DNA from: Daedaleopsis sinensis
Taxonomy: Eukaryota > Basidiomycota > Agaricomycetes > Polyporales > Polyporaceae
Direction: 5' to 3'
Length of the DNA stretch: 64,000 bases
Assembly: GCA_033807695.1 (NCBI GenBank)
Contig: CM066310.1
Span: forward strand, 2,604,001-2,668,000
Shown: in pieces, positions 45,586-57,696 of the stretch
Numbering within the stretch: the stretch's first letter is position 1
Layout: every line of letters starts with the position of its first letter
The notes under the pieces: model-generated
What the model was told of the DNA's origin: nothing
The model's database searches: none
Seen by the model: the letters and a program-made list of their open reading frames with translations, nothing else
Position numbers and translations under genes: made by a program

Positions 45586-46650
45586 GCAGCAATCGCCGAT
45601 CGGGGGTAATTGCACGTCTGTCGCCGCCATCGTCGCCGCGACCCATGCCCGTGTCCACTAGTGCTTACTGTCCATATCCGCGTGTTGTTACCGTGTCCAT
45701 GTCCATCCATGTCCGACGGGCTCGTGACAACGTGGGTTGCCGTGTACAGTGCGCGGAGCTCTGCTAGAGGATCGGGCTGACCCTCACTAGTACGCCTTTG
45801 GCGGTATCGCTCCGATCGCCCAGCATCCATCGCGCGTCATAGCGACGATAGAAAGGTCGACCACTTGGGGCGAGCGACTCGATTTCTTCAGGCTGGGGCT
45901 GATCCACCGGCGGCTGCAGCAGAACGTGCGTAAGTATTGCATGCCACGATGCTTGCCCGGTTGGCAGTTTGCCGTTGCCGAGCACTGCAGCTGGACCTTG
46001 ACGGCTGCTGGGGAGAAGCCGATCGTGAATTCAATGCGCGAACCCACTGCGCAGAGACTGGAGTCTAGGAAGCCCCTTGCTCCGGATGTGCATCGAGCCC
46101 AAACGGGCAGGGGAGCTACAGCGTATCGATACCGTCCATTCAGTACGAGAGACGAGTGTAAGTACACACAGCGGACTTCGGAGAACCAGCGGCCAGATCC
46201 GTCGGAGCCTCGGGTCCAGCCGTCGCACTCCCCCGAGGCTCGGAGCGGGTCTAGAGACCACTCCGAACGGAACAGCGGAAGACGCACGTCCGTCCTCCGT
46301 CCTCCGTCCACCCATCCGTGCCGTGAAGCAGCTGCAGGGCCGCCTGCGGCAACTTGCGGGTCCCTACGCGCGGTGCGTGGACTGTATAGGTCCCTGTGGC
46401 ATGCTCCGAGTCAGCTCTATCAGCAAGCGCACGGCCGGTGGCAGGCGGGCACACTATCTATCACACACCTGCGGACTCATGACCGCCTCGCAGGCGACGA
46501 GAACCAGCTGCTCCCTGACACTGTCGTTCGATAGCCAGCGCGGTCTGGTGCACCGTGCTCGCCTCCGCCGACCCCAGCTGCAGGGTTCTGGGCAGCCGAT
46601 GGCAGAGAGGGGCGGCCGGTACCAGCTGCGTCGAGGCCCCAGGCTCGAGC

Positions 46651-48017
46651 TCAGAAACTCAGCTCCACCCCGGCCGCGCCCCGCGCCGGGTCGTGGACGG
46701 CCCACACGGACGTCTTCTTCGTGGGCTGGGGCTGGTCCACCGTGCCACCCGTCTCCATGGGGCGGTCCGGGGACGGCGAGGACGGCGCGGACGCGGCGCG
46801 GATGGTCGGGCGCACGCCGAGCGTCGCGCAGAGCAGCTTGTAGCGCGAGCGGATCTGGCGGAAGAGCCTCGGGATGTCGGCCTCTTCTTCATCTTCTTCC
46901 TCTCCTTCTCCGAGTCCACCCGCACGCGAGGGCCGCGACGGGTTCGTGCGCGGGAACCGCGCAATCAGGTCCAGGAGGTGGCGTATGTGGTTCTGCGCGC
47001 GTCTGCGGGAAAAGAAGGGGGGAGTGAGAAGGCGCAGAGCAAGGGGGGCAGAGCAAGGGGGAGAAGACGAGGACGGGCATGCGGACAGCATGAGTTGATC
47101 GGCATGGACCCCCGCGCGCGCGGGGCGAGCGAGGCGGCCTAATTAGGTCGCGCTCGTCTGCAGATGCAGATGCGAATACGGATGGGATGTGCGCGAAATG
47201 CATATGCAGCGGAGGGACGCGGGGCGAGAGACTTGGGGCGGAGCACGAAGATGCAGGCCGATGGGCAGACCGGAGCAAGGCCGGTCCTGGCATCTCGACA
47301 TCGACGGAGTGCGTCGGTGGGCCCGGCCGCTCAGCTGGTCTCGACGTCCGTCCGGACAAGATCGATGGACAGATCGCGAACCAGAGGCCCTGGCGTTCGA
47401 CCGCTGTATGCAATGTAACAGTGGTCTCCCGAGTGCGAGGACGCTGCGGCCACCAGGCGTCACAGATCGCCTTACTACCCCTGTGTACCCCTGCGACTGC
47501 TGCCAAGGGCGTACAGAGAGCTGTTATGTGCCTAGACCGGGCGAGACGAGAACGTCGCGCTGTCCGACAGACGGGTGGACGCACACCGAGTCGGGACTTG
47601 CGTTCAGCTTTTTCAGGCTTGTGCGTGAGCAGCAGCGTGCCGCAGCAGCCCAAACACAAACCACCCTCGCGCGCGCGCGTCCGCGAAGGGATTCGGAAGG
47701 GGAGACGACTCACTCGTCCGGGGCACCCGCGCCCGCACCCGCACCCGCAGCCTGCGCGTCGAGGACGGCCGCCCACGTCCGCGCAAAGCCCTCGTAGAAG
47801 CCGAGCTCCTCCCACATCTCGCAGCCCTTCTCGCGGCCGAGCGCGCGGCCCTCGATGAGCCCGTGTATGCGCCCGTGCGCGTGCCCGTCCTTGTACCCGT
47901 CCTCGTAAAAGCTGCGTTACGCGCACGGCGGCGTCAGTGCGTGCGAGCGCGGGTACGAGAGCCTGGCGCGACCCACGTTTGCTCCACGTTGACGAGCTCC
48001 TCGAGATCAAAGTCCAT
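46651..48017 (-). CDS. LTO1: LTO1/ORAOV1 homologue, Fe-S cluster adaptor, 196 aa (three exons)
   Basis: Exons on the minus strand: 48017-47977, 47911-47714, 47002-46651. The N-terminal segment MDFDLEELVNVEQT leads into a deca-GX3 motif (FYEDGYKDGHAHGRIHG, LIEGRALGREKG) followed by WEELGFYEGFARTW, the hallmark of Yae1/Lto1 proteins. The C-terminal part has HIRHLLDLIARFPRTNPS, an acidic insert (EGEEEDEEEADIP), IRSRYKLLCATLGVRP and KKTSVWAV. In yeast the Yae1-Lto1 complex recruits the ABC protein Rli1 to the cytosolic Fe-S assembly machinery, supporting ribosome recycling; the same role is inferred. The second intron (47713-47003, 711 nt) is unusually long for this organism. Introns are GT-AG. 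Confidence 0.88.
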
Positions 48018-48492
48018 GATGGATGCTGGCGGGCTCGCGCAGTCGACCGGGGGGTTTAGTGCTGATGCGAAAGAAGGTCGTGAGTGCACCGTGCAGGTGT
48101 AGGTCCAAGTTGTGAGACATGTCCTGAGGAGTACGCAGCTTCAATCTCCGCTGTTCCCACGCACATAACAGCCAACCTTAGATTCCGTCCACACAGTACA
48201 CTAGTCCGACTATACTAGTACTTACTAGGCGAAATTCATCGTTGGTCGGCTGTTTGCCTCTCAGATCTTAGAGCTCACAGTGTAGGCGAGCATTTAGAAT
48301 GATCCCAGAAGTAGAGTGACCGGTCTCAACAGCGAGCAGCATTCACTCATGCAAAGACGGTGGTATCATACATCCTGGGTCAATAGGGTATCCAGCGCGA
48401 ATCGTGTGTATAAAGAAATCCCGCGAAGCCTGTATCATACCTGTAAAAGAGGAGTCCATGGTCTTCAGTAGCGGACAGGACGCAGAAGACGG
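48018..48492. other. Intergenic region between WHI2-like and LTO1
   Basis: 475 bp. The piece nearest the WHI2-like stop contains a possible further 3' exon of that gene (reading GMIQASRDFFIHTIRAGYP on the minus strand), which I consider chance. The piece nearest LTO1 is its promoter; AGTACT/ACTAGT words occur near 48200-48225. Confidence 0.45.
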
Positions 48493-49664
48493 TCAATGAC
48501 TTACCAAGCTCAGCTCCAGGGTCCAGACCCTGCGCGCCCAGAGCTTGATGACCCTCGAAGGCTCGCCAGAGTCCGCAACGTCCACCTCGATGCCGTCCCA
48601 CCAGCACTTGCGCTATACATGGACGTTCAGCGGACACGTTCGTGCGCAAACGGGCGCGAGGCACATACCGCGGGTTTCCTCCAGAACAAGAGCAGCTTTT
48701 GCGCGGTGGCCATCTGGTTGTAGTCGATCGTGACCTGCCGCTCGCCAGAGGGGCTTGTCGTGTGGACGATGCCGGTCTTGAGGAGCACGAGCGCAATGGA
48801 GGAGATGCAGCACCGCGAGGGCTCCATCGCGCGGTAGCCCCACTCGTCGTCACGGTCGAAGCCGCTGTGTGCGCAGACGAAGCGATCAGCCGTTTGGCGT
48901 GCAGGGGATCGAAGGGGGGACACGCACCTCATGCAGAGCATGTCGATCAGGTGCTGCTCGGCGAGGTTGTTCTCCTTGTTCACGTTGCGCTGCAGCGCGG
49001 TGAAGATGTTCCGCTTGTGAAGAAGATACCTGCCGCAATTCCTCTTGAGGTCGAGGAGCGTGTCGTTGGCGATGCCGCGGGCGTCCGTCGCCTCAGCGCC
49101 GTTCTTCGGGGGGATGGAGAAGTACTCGAGCTCTTCACGAAGGACGATGATGGCTTGCTTCGTCAAAAGGGGGTTCTGCGAGGGCGAGGGTCCGAAGTCG
49201 GACGTGGGGGAGCCACCCTCAAGCAGCTGTTGCTGGACCGCGAGGAGACCACCTGGGTTAGTGGTGGTACCGTAGAACTCGTCACGAGCGTGCTGGAAGA
49301 AAGTGAGGACATAGTCGAAGCAGTCTGGGTCAAACTGGGCGAGTGCAGGTCATCGAAGTTAGGGCGTGTGTGGGAGTCATGAGACGGGCTTGGTACGCAC
49401 ATCGACGCCATATAGCTCCTCGTAGTCATCGTCTCCTCCTCCATCTGACAGAGCGGCGCTTTGGCGACTGAGAACGAGGCCGTTGGGGAAGAGACAGAGA
49501 AGGACGGATTCGGGAAGGCTGAGGATGTTCTCGCGCTCGACGGTGAATCGCCTGCCGCGCAAGTCGAGGAGCAGTCTGGTGAGAAGCTGCGGCTGAAGAT
49601 TGGACTGAACAGGGGTTTGCGAAACCTGTGTGATTGGCGAGTTTGCGAGGTTTACTGCAGCCAT
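48493..49664 (-). CDS. WHI2: Whi2-like BTB/POZ protein, 328 aa (four exons)
   Basis: Exons on the minus strand: 49664-49401, 49334-48928, 48864-48669, 48612-48493, all GT-AG with closing phases. The N-terminal BTB-type domain has LLLDLRGRRFTVERENILSL, PESVLLCLFPNGLVL and FDPDCFDYVLTFFQ. The middle contains LKRNCGRYLLHKRNIFTAL, NLAEQHLIDMLCMSGF and EWGYRAMEPSRCC, and the C-terminus WARRVWTLELSLVSH. These are the motifs of the Whi2 family. In yeast Whi2 works with the phosphatases Psr1/Psr2 in general stress response and restrains TORC1 under low amino acids; the fungal-wide role is inferred. I placed the start at MAAVNLANSP (49664). The last exon could instead splice at GTAAGT (48504) into downstream sequence, but the stop four codons later fits the family end better. 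Confidence 0.85.
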
Positions 49665-50594
49665 GGCAGGAAGGCAGGACGGAAGGAGCGTGGTGGTGGT
49701 CAACGGCGAGCCCAGACACGGCGACCACCCGGCGCGTATGGTAGCGCGGCAAACGCCGAGCAGGCCACGGTTATTGAGGAGAGTTACTTAGCAGGAGTTA
49801 TCAGCGAATACTCGAGTAGAATTGAAGCGGCGCTAGAAGGCGAGATTGACTTTGGACAGACTCGGAGACGGCCATCTTCTGTCCTTCCCATACGACCACA
49901 GACAGCTTCGCGCCTACGCTGATTATCCGTGATAAGTGTGGAGGGCGACAGGAAGCGCGGCACCATCCTCGGCGAAAGTCATCTGGCCACCACGAGCAGC
50001 TCGACAGTCGCGGAGAAACAGCACGGCGGCGGAGGACAGACATCGAGGCAGCCGCATGGCGCACACTGGGACGCGGGGCGCGGGCTGCTCAGCGTTGCGC
50101 CCTTCTCTGTCCACCGCTCGCCGTCGCCTCGAGCACGCGCGAGAGAGCAGATTGGAGGCGATAGCATCGCAAGCAGAGGCGGTGTTTACGGCGCGGTGCC
50201 CACCCGACGAGCTACGGGGCGTGTGTACGGCAGCGTTTGTCGTGGATCTCGCAGGGTCGCGCGCAAGTCGCGCGCTGCTCGTGTGCGCGGATGCGTGCAG
50301 CTCTGCATGTCCCTCCGACTCGCGGCAGCCCGCGGCGGGCAGAGACCGGTGCGGCCGGCGGGACAGGGGCCTGTGCTGGAAGCAGATTAGTCGGGATTGA
50401 GGAGAATGATGGGGATGTTAGAATAAATAATCGAAAGTCCGACGGCGAGGGACCTATAACGGTATACAGTTCGCCTTATCACCTGTTCTCACATCGCACC
50501 TTCATGTCACCCCTCGAGGCCATTCCGTCCTGATACAGGCGCCTCTCTCTCCTTCGCAGGTCCCGCCCGGGATTGTTCGAGTACTTCCCCCAGT
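49665..50594. promoter_or_regulatory. Divergent promoter region, WHI2-like and MED25-like genes
   Basis: 930 bp between the inferred start codons of two divergent genes. GC-rich open frames inside (for example 49929-50390) look like chance frames. No clear TATA box. A pyrimidine-rich tract with a possible acceptor (TTCGCAG, near 50555) precedes the MED25-like ATG, so a non-coding first exon is possible. Confidence 0.45.
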
Positions 50595-53022
50595 ATGACC
50601 TCTCCGCCCTCCATCTCCTTCTCCAAGCCCGCCATGCCGGGGGACGCCCTCTCCGTTCTCGTCCTCGTCGAGGACTCCGACGGGATGGCCACAAAGTGGC
50701 CCGATGTTCGCGACCACTACTTACCTAATTTACTCGACAAACTGCGTTCCGCCGACCCTTCCGTCCAGGTTCGTTGTCCGCTCCAAGCCCGCCGTCCCAC
50801 TTCTCACTTTGCCTTCCCAATCCTCAGATGGAAGCCCGCTGGCTAACGACCTCTGCCCTCCGAGCCCCGCCGCCCGTGCCCATCAACGACTCCGCACAAG
50901 CCCGGGCCGCACACGACATTCCACTCGGATATACCGCCTCTGCGAAATTGTCTCCAGGAGTCATCTCCACCGCAATAAACGTCCGTCTTCTATATGTCTG
51001 CGCCACTCCGTTTGCACTCACATTCGCCACAGATCCTCTCCTCAGCGTCCGGGCGGCAGAGCACCACGAGGCATCTCATCCTCGTAGCAGCTACCGGTCC
51101 CCTCACACATGCGCAAAGCAGCCTCGGCGATGCCACTCCTTCAGGCTTCGATTCATGGGACGAGATTGCCATCGTCTTGAAACAGGTGATTGCTTTCCTC
51201 ACACATGCCACCCTCAGACTAATCACAGGTCTCCAGTACTATATACGACTCCATGTCATCCTGAGCATCGGAGCGGAGATGAGGACGTACCACGAGCTCT
51301 TCAAGAGATCAGTAGGCGGAACCTTCCAACCGCGACAGGCACATGCTCATTTAGACCGAACAGCTTCAGCTCCAAAACAACTCGGAAGTGCCTGCCTGGT
51401 TCCCGGTCGACTCTCGGCGGTACTCGATTAGGCTCTCTGGTCGGCCACAGTACGTACGCGGGTCAGGTAAGTGCTCCTTCCTGGTGCTCTGCGCCAACTT
51501 CCTTCCCATGACGTATGCTCATCATCTGCTCCGCTAATTGATAGCGGCTCTGCCGATCCCCTTGGTTCCGACAGCCATCCCGGAAGACGCGTATAACAAT
51601 CCGAGCCCTCCGGCTTCCTCGCCACCCCCAGTATCTCCACCGACGACGGCATCTACACCCAGCTCCCCCCCTCCTCACTCAGCCTCTCCGGGTGCACGCA
51701 AGTCCTCCACCTCTCCGAACGCACCGCGCCGTCCTCGCGCGTCCGATTCCCCGCAATCGCCCCCTGGATCGGAGGGTGGCGGACTTGTCTCCTACCTCCA
51801 ACAGATGCACGGCCTTACGAAGAAGAAAAGTTATGGCATCAAAGCCCCGAAGAAAACCTACGCCGACATGCGCCTCCCAAATGCCGGAAGACCGATCCTG
51901 CCGCGCCTGGAAGTCCCCCAGTCGCAGTCGGACATATACACGTACCCAACGTTCGACAACGTGCATAGTGCGGACGTCTACCTGCCTTCGTCCGACCCCC
52001 AGTTCCCGCCGCCAAGAAGGCACTCGGCCGATCAGCTGCCGTCGACATCCCTGGTTACGAGGACGAGCAACGACGATCGCCGAGCGCGGAGACGCGGACC
52101 ATGGCTACCGATCACCCCGTTGGTGTCGTCAACGCCGTCATCGCCGACATCGACGACATCTCCTGGTACGCTTGCCGCCCTCCAGTCTCTCGCGTCCATG
52201 ACTCCTCGCTTACCCGACTTCGGGACGATGGCAAAAGATCGCATGAACCCCAGCGCAATCGCCGCGTCGTCAGACTCCTCAGCCGCATACGCCGTCTCCT
52301 CCATGCCGGTGTCGACCTCCCCCAACAGCGGATACTACTCGACTCCCTTCACATCCTGGGGCAAACAGCCCCCCGGGGGGCCCGTGCCCGCCGCCGCGTC
52401 CCCCAACTCGTCCGCCCCGAGCCCGACGCCCACGGCCTCGTCCACGCTGAGCGACGCCTCGCGCTTCCATACGTCCCCGCCCACGCCCTCGCTCGTGAGC
52501 GACTACACGTACGGCAGCTCGCCCCCAAGCAGCACGTCCGCGACCCCGCCCTCGCTCCCGGCGCCGATCGGCCCCGCGGACAGCAGCGAGGACCAGCCGT
52601 TCGTCGTCTCCCCCGAGTACGAGGCGATGGTCAACCAGCGCTTCGACGAGGCGGTCCGCTCCGGTGCGATGCAGGCGAGCATGACCGGCGTCGGCGTGAC
52701 GACAGCGGCCGCCGCCGCGGCAGGCCCAGGGCCCGCGGGAGTGCCGAGCGGGGCGGCGTACAGTGTCTCTGTCCAGGACGGGATGCACATGCACGCGCAC
52801 GCCCGGCACGACGCCGCGTCGTACTACGCGCTGCAGCAGCCCGTGCAGATCATGTCGCACGCGGACGCGGACGCCGCGTACGCCGCATACCACGCCCATG
52901 CGCATGGGGAGTACGCCGTCGCGGGCGCGCAGGTCGGCGGCGGCTGGCAGTACGGGATCGACGACCAGTACTTCCCCCCGCAGGCGGACTACGCGCATGC
53001 GCAGGGGCCGTGGTACTCGTGA
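50595..53022 (+). CDS. Mediator subunit 25-type VWA protein, 714 aa (six exons)
   Basis: Exons: 50595-50768, 50828-50980, 51033-51185, 51237-51311, 51355-51466, 51545-53022; phases close. The 43-nt intron 51312-51354 is at the lower size limit. Residues 1-240 look like the von Willebrand factor A domain of Mediator-25: DALSVLVLVEDSDGMATKWP (a VxDSxxM metal-site-like start), HYLPNLLDKLRS, TTRHLILVAATGP, GFDSWDEIAIVLKQ, IRLHVILSIGAEMRTYHELF, and EVPAWFPVDSRRYSIRLSGR. The remaining 490 residues are Ser/Pro-rich, with a conserved-looking GLVSYLQQMHGLTKKKSYGI and a Tyr/His/Ala-rich end (HADADAAYAAYHAHAHGEY) that suggests a disordered activation-type region. Mediator links activators to RNA polymerase II in the nucleus. 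MED25 identity is by domain order only. Confidence 0.75.
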
Positions 53023-56000
53023 CCGACGGACGGCTTCCCTGTCGTCGCCCGCCTCGCATCTCGTCTCCCCGCCTCTCTGCATACCGCATACCACGCCCCG
53101 CATACCTCGCCCCCTGCTCGTCAATGATGCTATGCCGCTACATCTCGTTATTCTCGCCGTGCCCCCGTGTCTTCGTGCTCGTCATAACCTCTCGCGTTGC
53201 TGTGTACACATTTTCCCTCTCCCTCTCCTCCCTCACTCACTGGCTTCCTGCCGGTCTCTCATGCTCGTGGTCTCTCGCGCCCTCCGTCTTTCAGGCTCTT
53301 GGCTCTCAGTGGTGGTAACTCCGCCGTCCGCTGCTCTCGGTATCTGGTATTTGGTATTTGGTGTTTGGTGTTGAAGCTCCTGGCATATGGTCCTGGATTG
53401 GCGCATGGCACCCATGGTACGACGCATCCACGCTCTCGCACGACTTGTGACGTCTGACATTTATACCCGTGACATATACCTACCCTACCCTAAACGCGTG
53501 TTTAGCTCTCCCTTTGCCTCTGCCCACTTCCCCTTCCCCTTCCCCTTCCTCCTCCACTTCCCTCCGCCCTTCTCTAATTCTATTCCTGTTTGTCGCTGTC
53601 GTGTGCATACCTCTCTACTGGGGCCCGCACGCCCGGCGCCCGTACGCTGTGCCGGCGCCCGTCCATGTCTGTCTTGGGTCTTGGCGTGCGTGCCCCCGTC
53701 CTTCCGCCTTCCGCGCATTTGTACTCGCTTTGATATCCATATGGGTCTCCTCATCTCTCCCGGGTTGCGTACGTCCCATGCTGTACTCTATGTAGCATAT
53801 CGCATCCTTGTTCTTGTTCAATTGGGAATGTACCATCCACTTATTTTATCGGCTTAACCCCATATGCATATCCGAGGCCCCTAAAAAGCCTGCGTAGCAC
53901 TCGGAAGTGGGGCCGCTAGTGCGTGCATGGTAACAAATGCCCGACACGCCAGGAAAAGTTGCGAAGCCGGTGCGTTCTCAGTTTACATCTCTGCGTCCGT
54001 GTCCACGCCCGAGCTCCTCGCAGACCGACAGGCCGCACGCTCCGCCGCTCAATGTCATCGCACGCGCCGGGGACGTGTACAAGGGGTGGTGGCCATCTGT
54101 ATGGCATTATTCAGACAGGACTCGGACGGGGACTCCGGGGCGTTTCAAGTCAGCGAGCCGACCAGCCCCGGCCAGGCCCCGGCCCTCGCATTCCTCACGT
54201 TGCTCGTGTCCCTCGCGTCCCTGTCCTGGGTCCTGCCAGCGTCCCTAGGCCTGTCCCCGCAGGCCACACAATGACATCGAAAATTATGGTCTCGTACCCA
54301 CACGGGCGGGTTCAAACTCGCACGTCTGGGTAAGAGATCAGGAAATCCCGCCTCGCGTCCCAGTCCTGGGGCTTGCCAGCGTCCCCGTCCCGCATGTCGA
54401 AAATCCAGGAAACCCAGGACCCTGCGCTACGGGTGAAGGCGACGTCGGGGACGCCCCGGAGGAGTACTCGCTTCTCCCGCTGTTGCAGATGATATGAATA
54501 TAGTTAATTGTTGATCGGCGAGCCGCAGGACGCACCAGGTGCGGGTGGTGCATGAGAAGTCGCATCGCGCTCTCATTATTCACGTTCTGCCCAGCACCGT
54601 CGCCACGGCGGTGGCCGGGGATGGACACTAGTACTTCGTTTGGTTACGGCAGCGATGGCCATGGGGCCCGCACGGGCAGCCTCCGTGATGCGCAAGCGTC
54701 CGCGGGAAGGCGGAGAAGACGTGCGTAGCGTGCGCGATGCGTCGGATTCGAAGTTCAAGCTTCAGAGCACCGACCAAAAATTGATCGTGACAATGACATT
54801 GAGTGCGCACAGATGCGCACGGACGCGCAGCCGAGCCACTGGCGAGGTGCACGGCACCTTTGGCGAGTTGTCGCCGGAGAACAGGAAGGGAAGCCCCCGA
54901 TCCGGCCATGCGCTAGACCGCGTCCTCGAGGAGGGCTTGCTGCGTGCCAGCTGATCCTGCAGGAACACGCCGGTGGGAGCCGCTGCCTGTCGGGGACGAT
55001 CGTCGCTTCGGTGCGGTCTACACGTGCTCAGCTCGTCGATGCCATACACTCGCATCATGCATGGCATTGGCCCTGGCAGATATTCGTCTGCACCCGCCAC
55101 CGAGGTCCGCCCGCACCCACAGTGCAGCCGACCACGCAGCCCGGTGGGGGGCACTGGCAGCCTCACTGGGGGCAGCTTGTCACGGTAGCACTCGAGTCCG
55201 AAGCTGCGGCCTTGGTTACCCGTTCTGTGTTCGGAGCGCGGCCTGTTAATTAAGGTGCGTTGGCGAGGAGACGGAGCAGAAGATACTCAGCCACACCTTA
55301 TCCGTGCTGACGCCAATCAACGCCCGCCCATGTAACAGTATAATGAATACGTCCGACGGCCCGGTATATTGACGATGAGTGTTGCAGGATGGTTGCTCCT
55401 ACTCGACCTGGGTCAGAACATGACAGTTTCAGTTTCTTTTTTTTGCGACGAGAGCGGGCTCCGCTGTACGCGATGATTGCAATATTAATGATGTGCATTG
55501 CCAGTGTGCCACGTCGCCGTCGCAGAATTTGTAGACGGGGCACGGTAACGGCGCGCTTCCGAGTCGGCATCAGCACTGACTACTAACCACTCGTCTTGTT
55601 GTTTCCGATCTGTCGCACAAGCCCTCGGACTTCTTATGCTGCGAACAGAACTAGTTGCGACCGGCAGCACGATCAAGGTCAGAACGTTCCACTGAGCCGG
55701 TCGCACCCTGCCATATCATTTGCGCTCCGTCGCCGCGTCCAGCCGCAAGCCCGCCAATACGTAACCGACCGGGAGGTTGCGCCGAACACTCAGTGGACAG
55801 TGGATACAGCCTCCGATAAACGGTGTTCGTTGAGACGACGCCAGTGGAGAGTTGCCTACTTGCCTGTTGTGTTTGTCACCTCGAAGTGGTTCAACGCAAC
55901 GACCAGGTTGTAGGAAACGGGCAGAAAGACGGCGAAGGTTAGCTATCAGTGCCGATTCAGCGGCCGCAAAACTTGAACCTAGGGCCACGTGGCTACGCGG

Positions 56001-57696
56001 ACTCAGCGCTTTCTCAGTCTGCCGAGTCCCAGCGGCTGCCCGGCCAACCCTTCCTCCAGTGACCACCATGATCTCCCGACCTCTCTCAGGCCCCTCGCCG
56101 TAGATCGTTGAATATATGCCCTCTTCCTTGTGTCTTGCACCGTCCAACCTGGCTTTATTCTCCGTCATAGTGCCCAGTGCTCTCTCTGCGAATATCTGTA
56201 ACCCTCTGAGGGGTTAGTCGCGGAAAATCATGAATGGGATGAGGCATAATTATCCCTGCGCAAAAATGATAAGTTCGACTTGTCCCCCACTCTCCCACTT
56301 TGCTCTACGCTCTTTTTCTCGGTGCCTTGGAGAGGCGCTAGTCAACATCCTCATCAGCTACCAGTACAGCGCCTGGTCTTCGACGATTCCAACGTATCAC
56401 CACTTGACGCACCCACCAGCCTTCCACGGTGGACAGACAGCCCGCGGTCAACGACACGCAGCACTAAGGATGGCATGCGCTATTACAACAAAGGAATGGC
56501 CACAAGGAGGGTGAGCGATCCCCTGCAACGCTCATCCGAGTCGCCTGCGCATGTAAGCAGTGACATTGCGTGGCACAGCGACATACACCAAAACACCTCC
56601 GACTAACCCACCTCCTCAAAACCCATTTACATCGCTCGGGAAGGCGGTTTTTGGGCCGTACACCCAATCCTCGAATAATGTGGAAGATGCACGCTCACAA
56701 TCCTCCATCATCTTTCTCGACCTGCGGGTAGCAGCGGAGGCGTGCTAGTAACGGTAAAGGTGAGGTCGCCATACTTGTCCTACTCTGCCGTTTCTCCTGG
56801 ACAAGATATCCGCTGACATTGCTCCAGGGTTGCCTCGACTATGCCCACACTCCCGCCCCAAATATCCACATCTGAACGAAACCCAGCTGAACACCGACAA
56901 GAGCAGTTACATACCCAACATCATAGCTGCCCCCATCAGCGTCGGTTTGAGGAGAAGATCAGTGGGTTAATGCGGTATGTGCCCTGTAACCCGACGACCC
57001 CCTCTTCAGTGATGTTGCGGACGTCGCCTCGGCTTTGGTGGTCTTCCTGACTCCTATGTCCCTCATGTCCATGTAAACCGCACAGTACGACGGAAACAAA
57101 GATACTCGAGCATCCCCTCGTCGACAAACAGTACACTAGGTGCCGGTACCAAGTTGCCTCGACCCGAAGTCATCCTGCCAGTGGATGAACGTCCGGCGAC
57201 TGCAGCCTGAGTCCGTTCCGTTGAGCGTGGAATTCCACTCCTCCATAATTTCGCTCCGCTTTCATATGGTAAGTACCTTCTTCGCTGCCCTCTTGAAGTT
57301 GTATCGTACTGGAGGTGACATGACAAGCATCGCTCTGTTCACAGCGCCGTGACTTCAAGCCGTTCTCGGGCTGTGTGGAATTTCAGCCTGTCACTACGAC
57401 TGTAAGCCGTTTCACTGAAGATAAAATCTACTCACAGCGCATCGGTTAGGGCAGACATGACAATGCTTCGAGAAGGATCGTGGTCGTTCGAGGCAAACCT
57501 AGGTACGGGAGCCCTCGGCAATTGCCGCTAGCGTTATGAAAGTGACCGTCAGGGGCGCTTATTCTAGGACCCTCCTCTGACTCGAGCTACTACTTAGCAC
57601 TTATTACTTACCCAAACTTGAGGGTAGGATGTGGCTCTCCTTTATAGAACAAACGCACTGACCGAGGATACCAGAACTCCGAAATATTGTCATACC
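53023..57696. other. Gene-poor region, 4.7 kb
   Basis: It begins with the long pyrimidine-rich 3' flank of the MED25-like gene. A tRNA-like fragment lies at 54315-54341 (listed separately). Between about 56280 and 57360 several plus-strand frames are linked by plausible GT-AG sites (for example MRYYNKGMATRR before GTGAGC at 56513, and FGPYTQSSNNVEDARSQSS), so an unrecognised multi-exon gene may exist there, but no family or complete frame could be supported. Nothing else is recognised. Confidence 0.4.
54315..54341 (-). other. tRNA-like fragment, second copy
   Basis: It shares nearly 26 bp with 2470-2495. On the minus strand: TCTCTTACCCAGA (anticodon-arm-like), then CGTGCGAGTTTGAACCCGC, resembling a T arm, continuing to about 54285. 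Here the T-arm-like part is better preserved than at 2470. Flanking sequence also forms an imperfect inverted repeat (GGTCTCGTACCCA and TGGGTAAGAGATC). Not a complete tRNA. Confidence 0.3.

Larger units (their letters stand above)
38985..46650. other. Gene-poor GC-rich region, 7.7 kb
   Basis: I find no recognisable gene on either strand. The long open frames are overlapping, compositionally biased shadows typical of GC-rich non-coding DNA, and I could not build a multi-exon gene with a known domain. Structured pieces: a perfect 16-bp palindrome CTTGCCTCGAGGCAAG near 39265-39280, a diverged 450-bp tandem duplication at 41951-42845, and microsatellites at 44881, 45241 and 45558. A minus-strand stretch near 45920-46060 (EFTIGFSPAAVKVQLQCSA) looks protein-like but is not in a supportable gene. 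Confidence 0.5.

Noticed and set aside
45093..45830. Frames with long acidic or Ser runs near 45.2 kb
   Set aside because: They come from the GTCTTC hexamer array, which keeps every frame open.
46889..48010. 373-codon minus-strand frame
   Set aside because: Overlaps LTO1 exons and its long intron in a different frame; no domain.
48362..48492. Possible fifth exon of the WHI2-like gene
   Set aside because: A donor (GTAAGT) and coding-like sequence exist, but the unspliced end SLVSH fits the usual family C-terminus and no motif supports the extra exon.
52101..53318. 405-codon plus-strand frame
   Set aside because: Arg-rich shadow of the last MED25-like exon.
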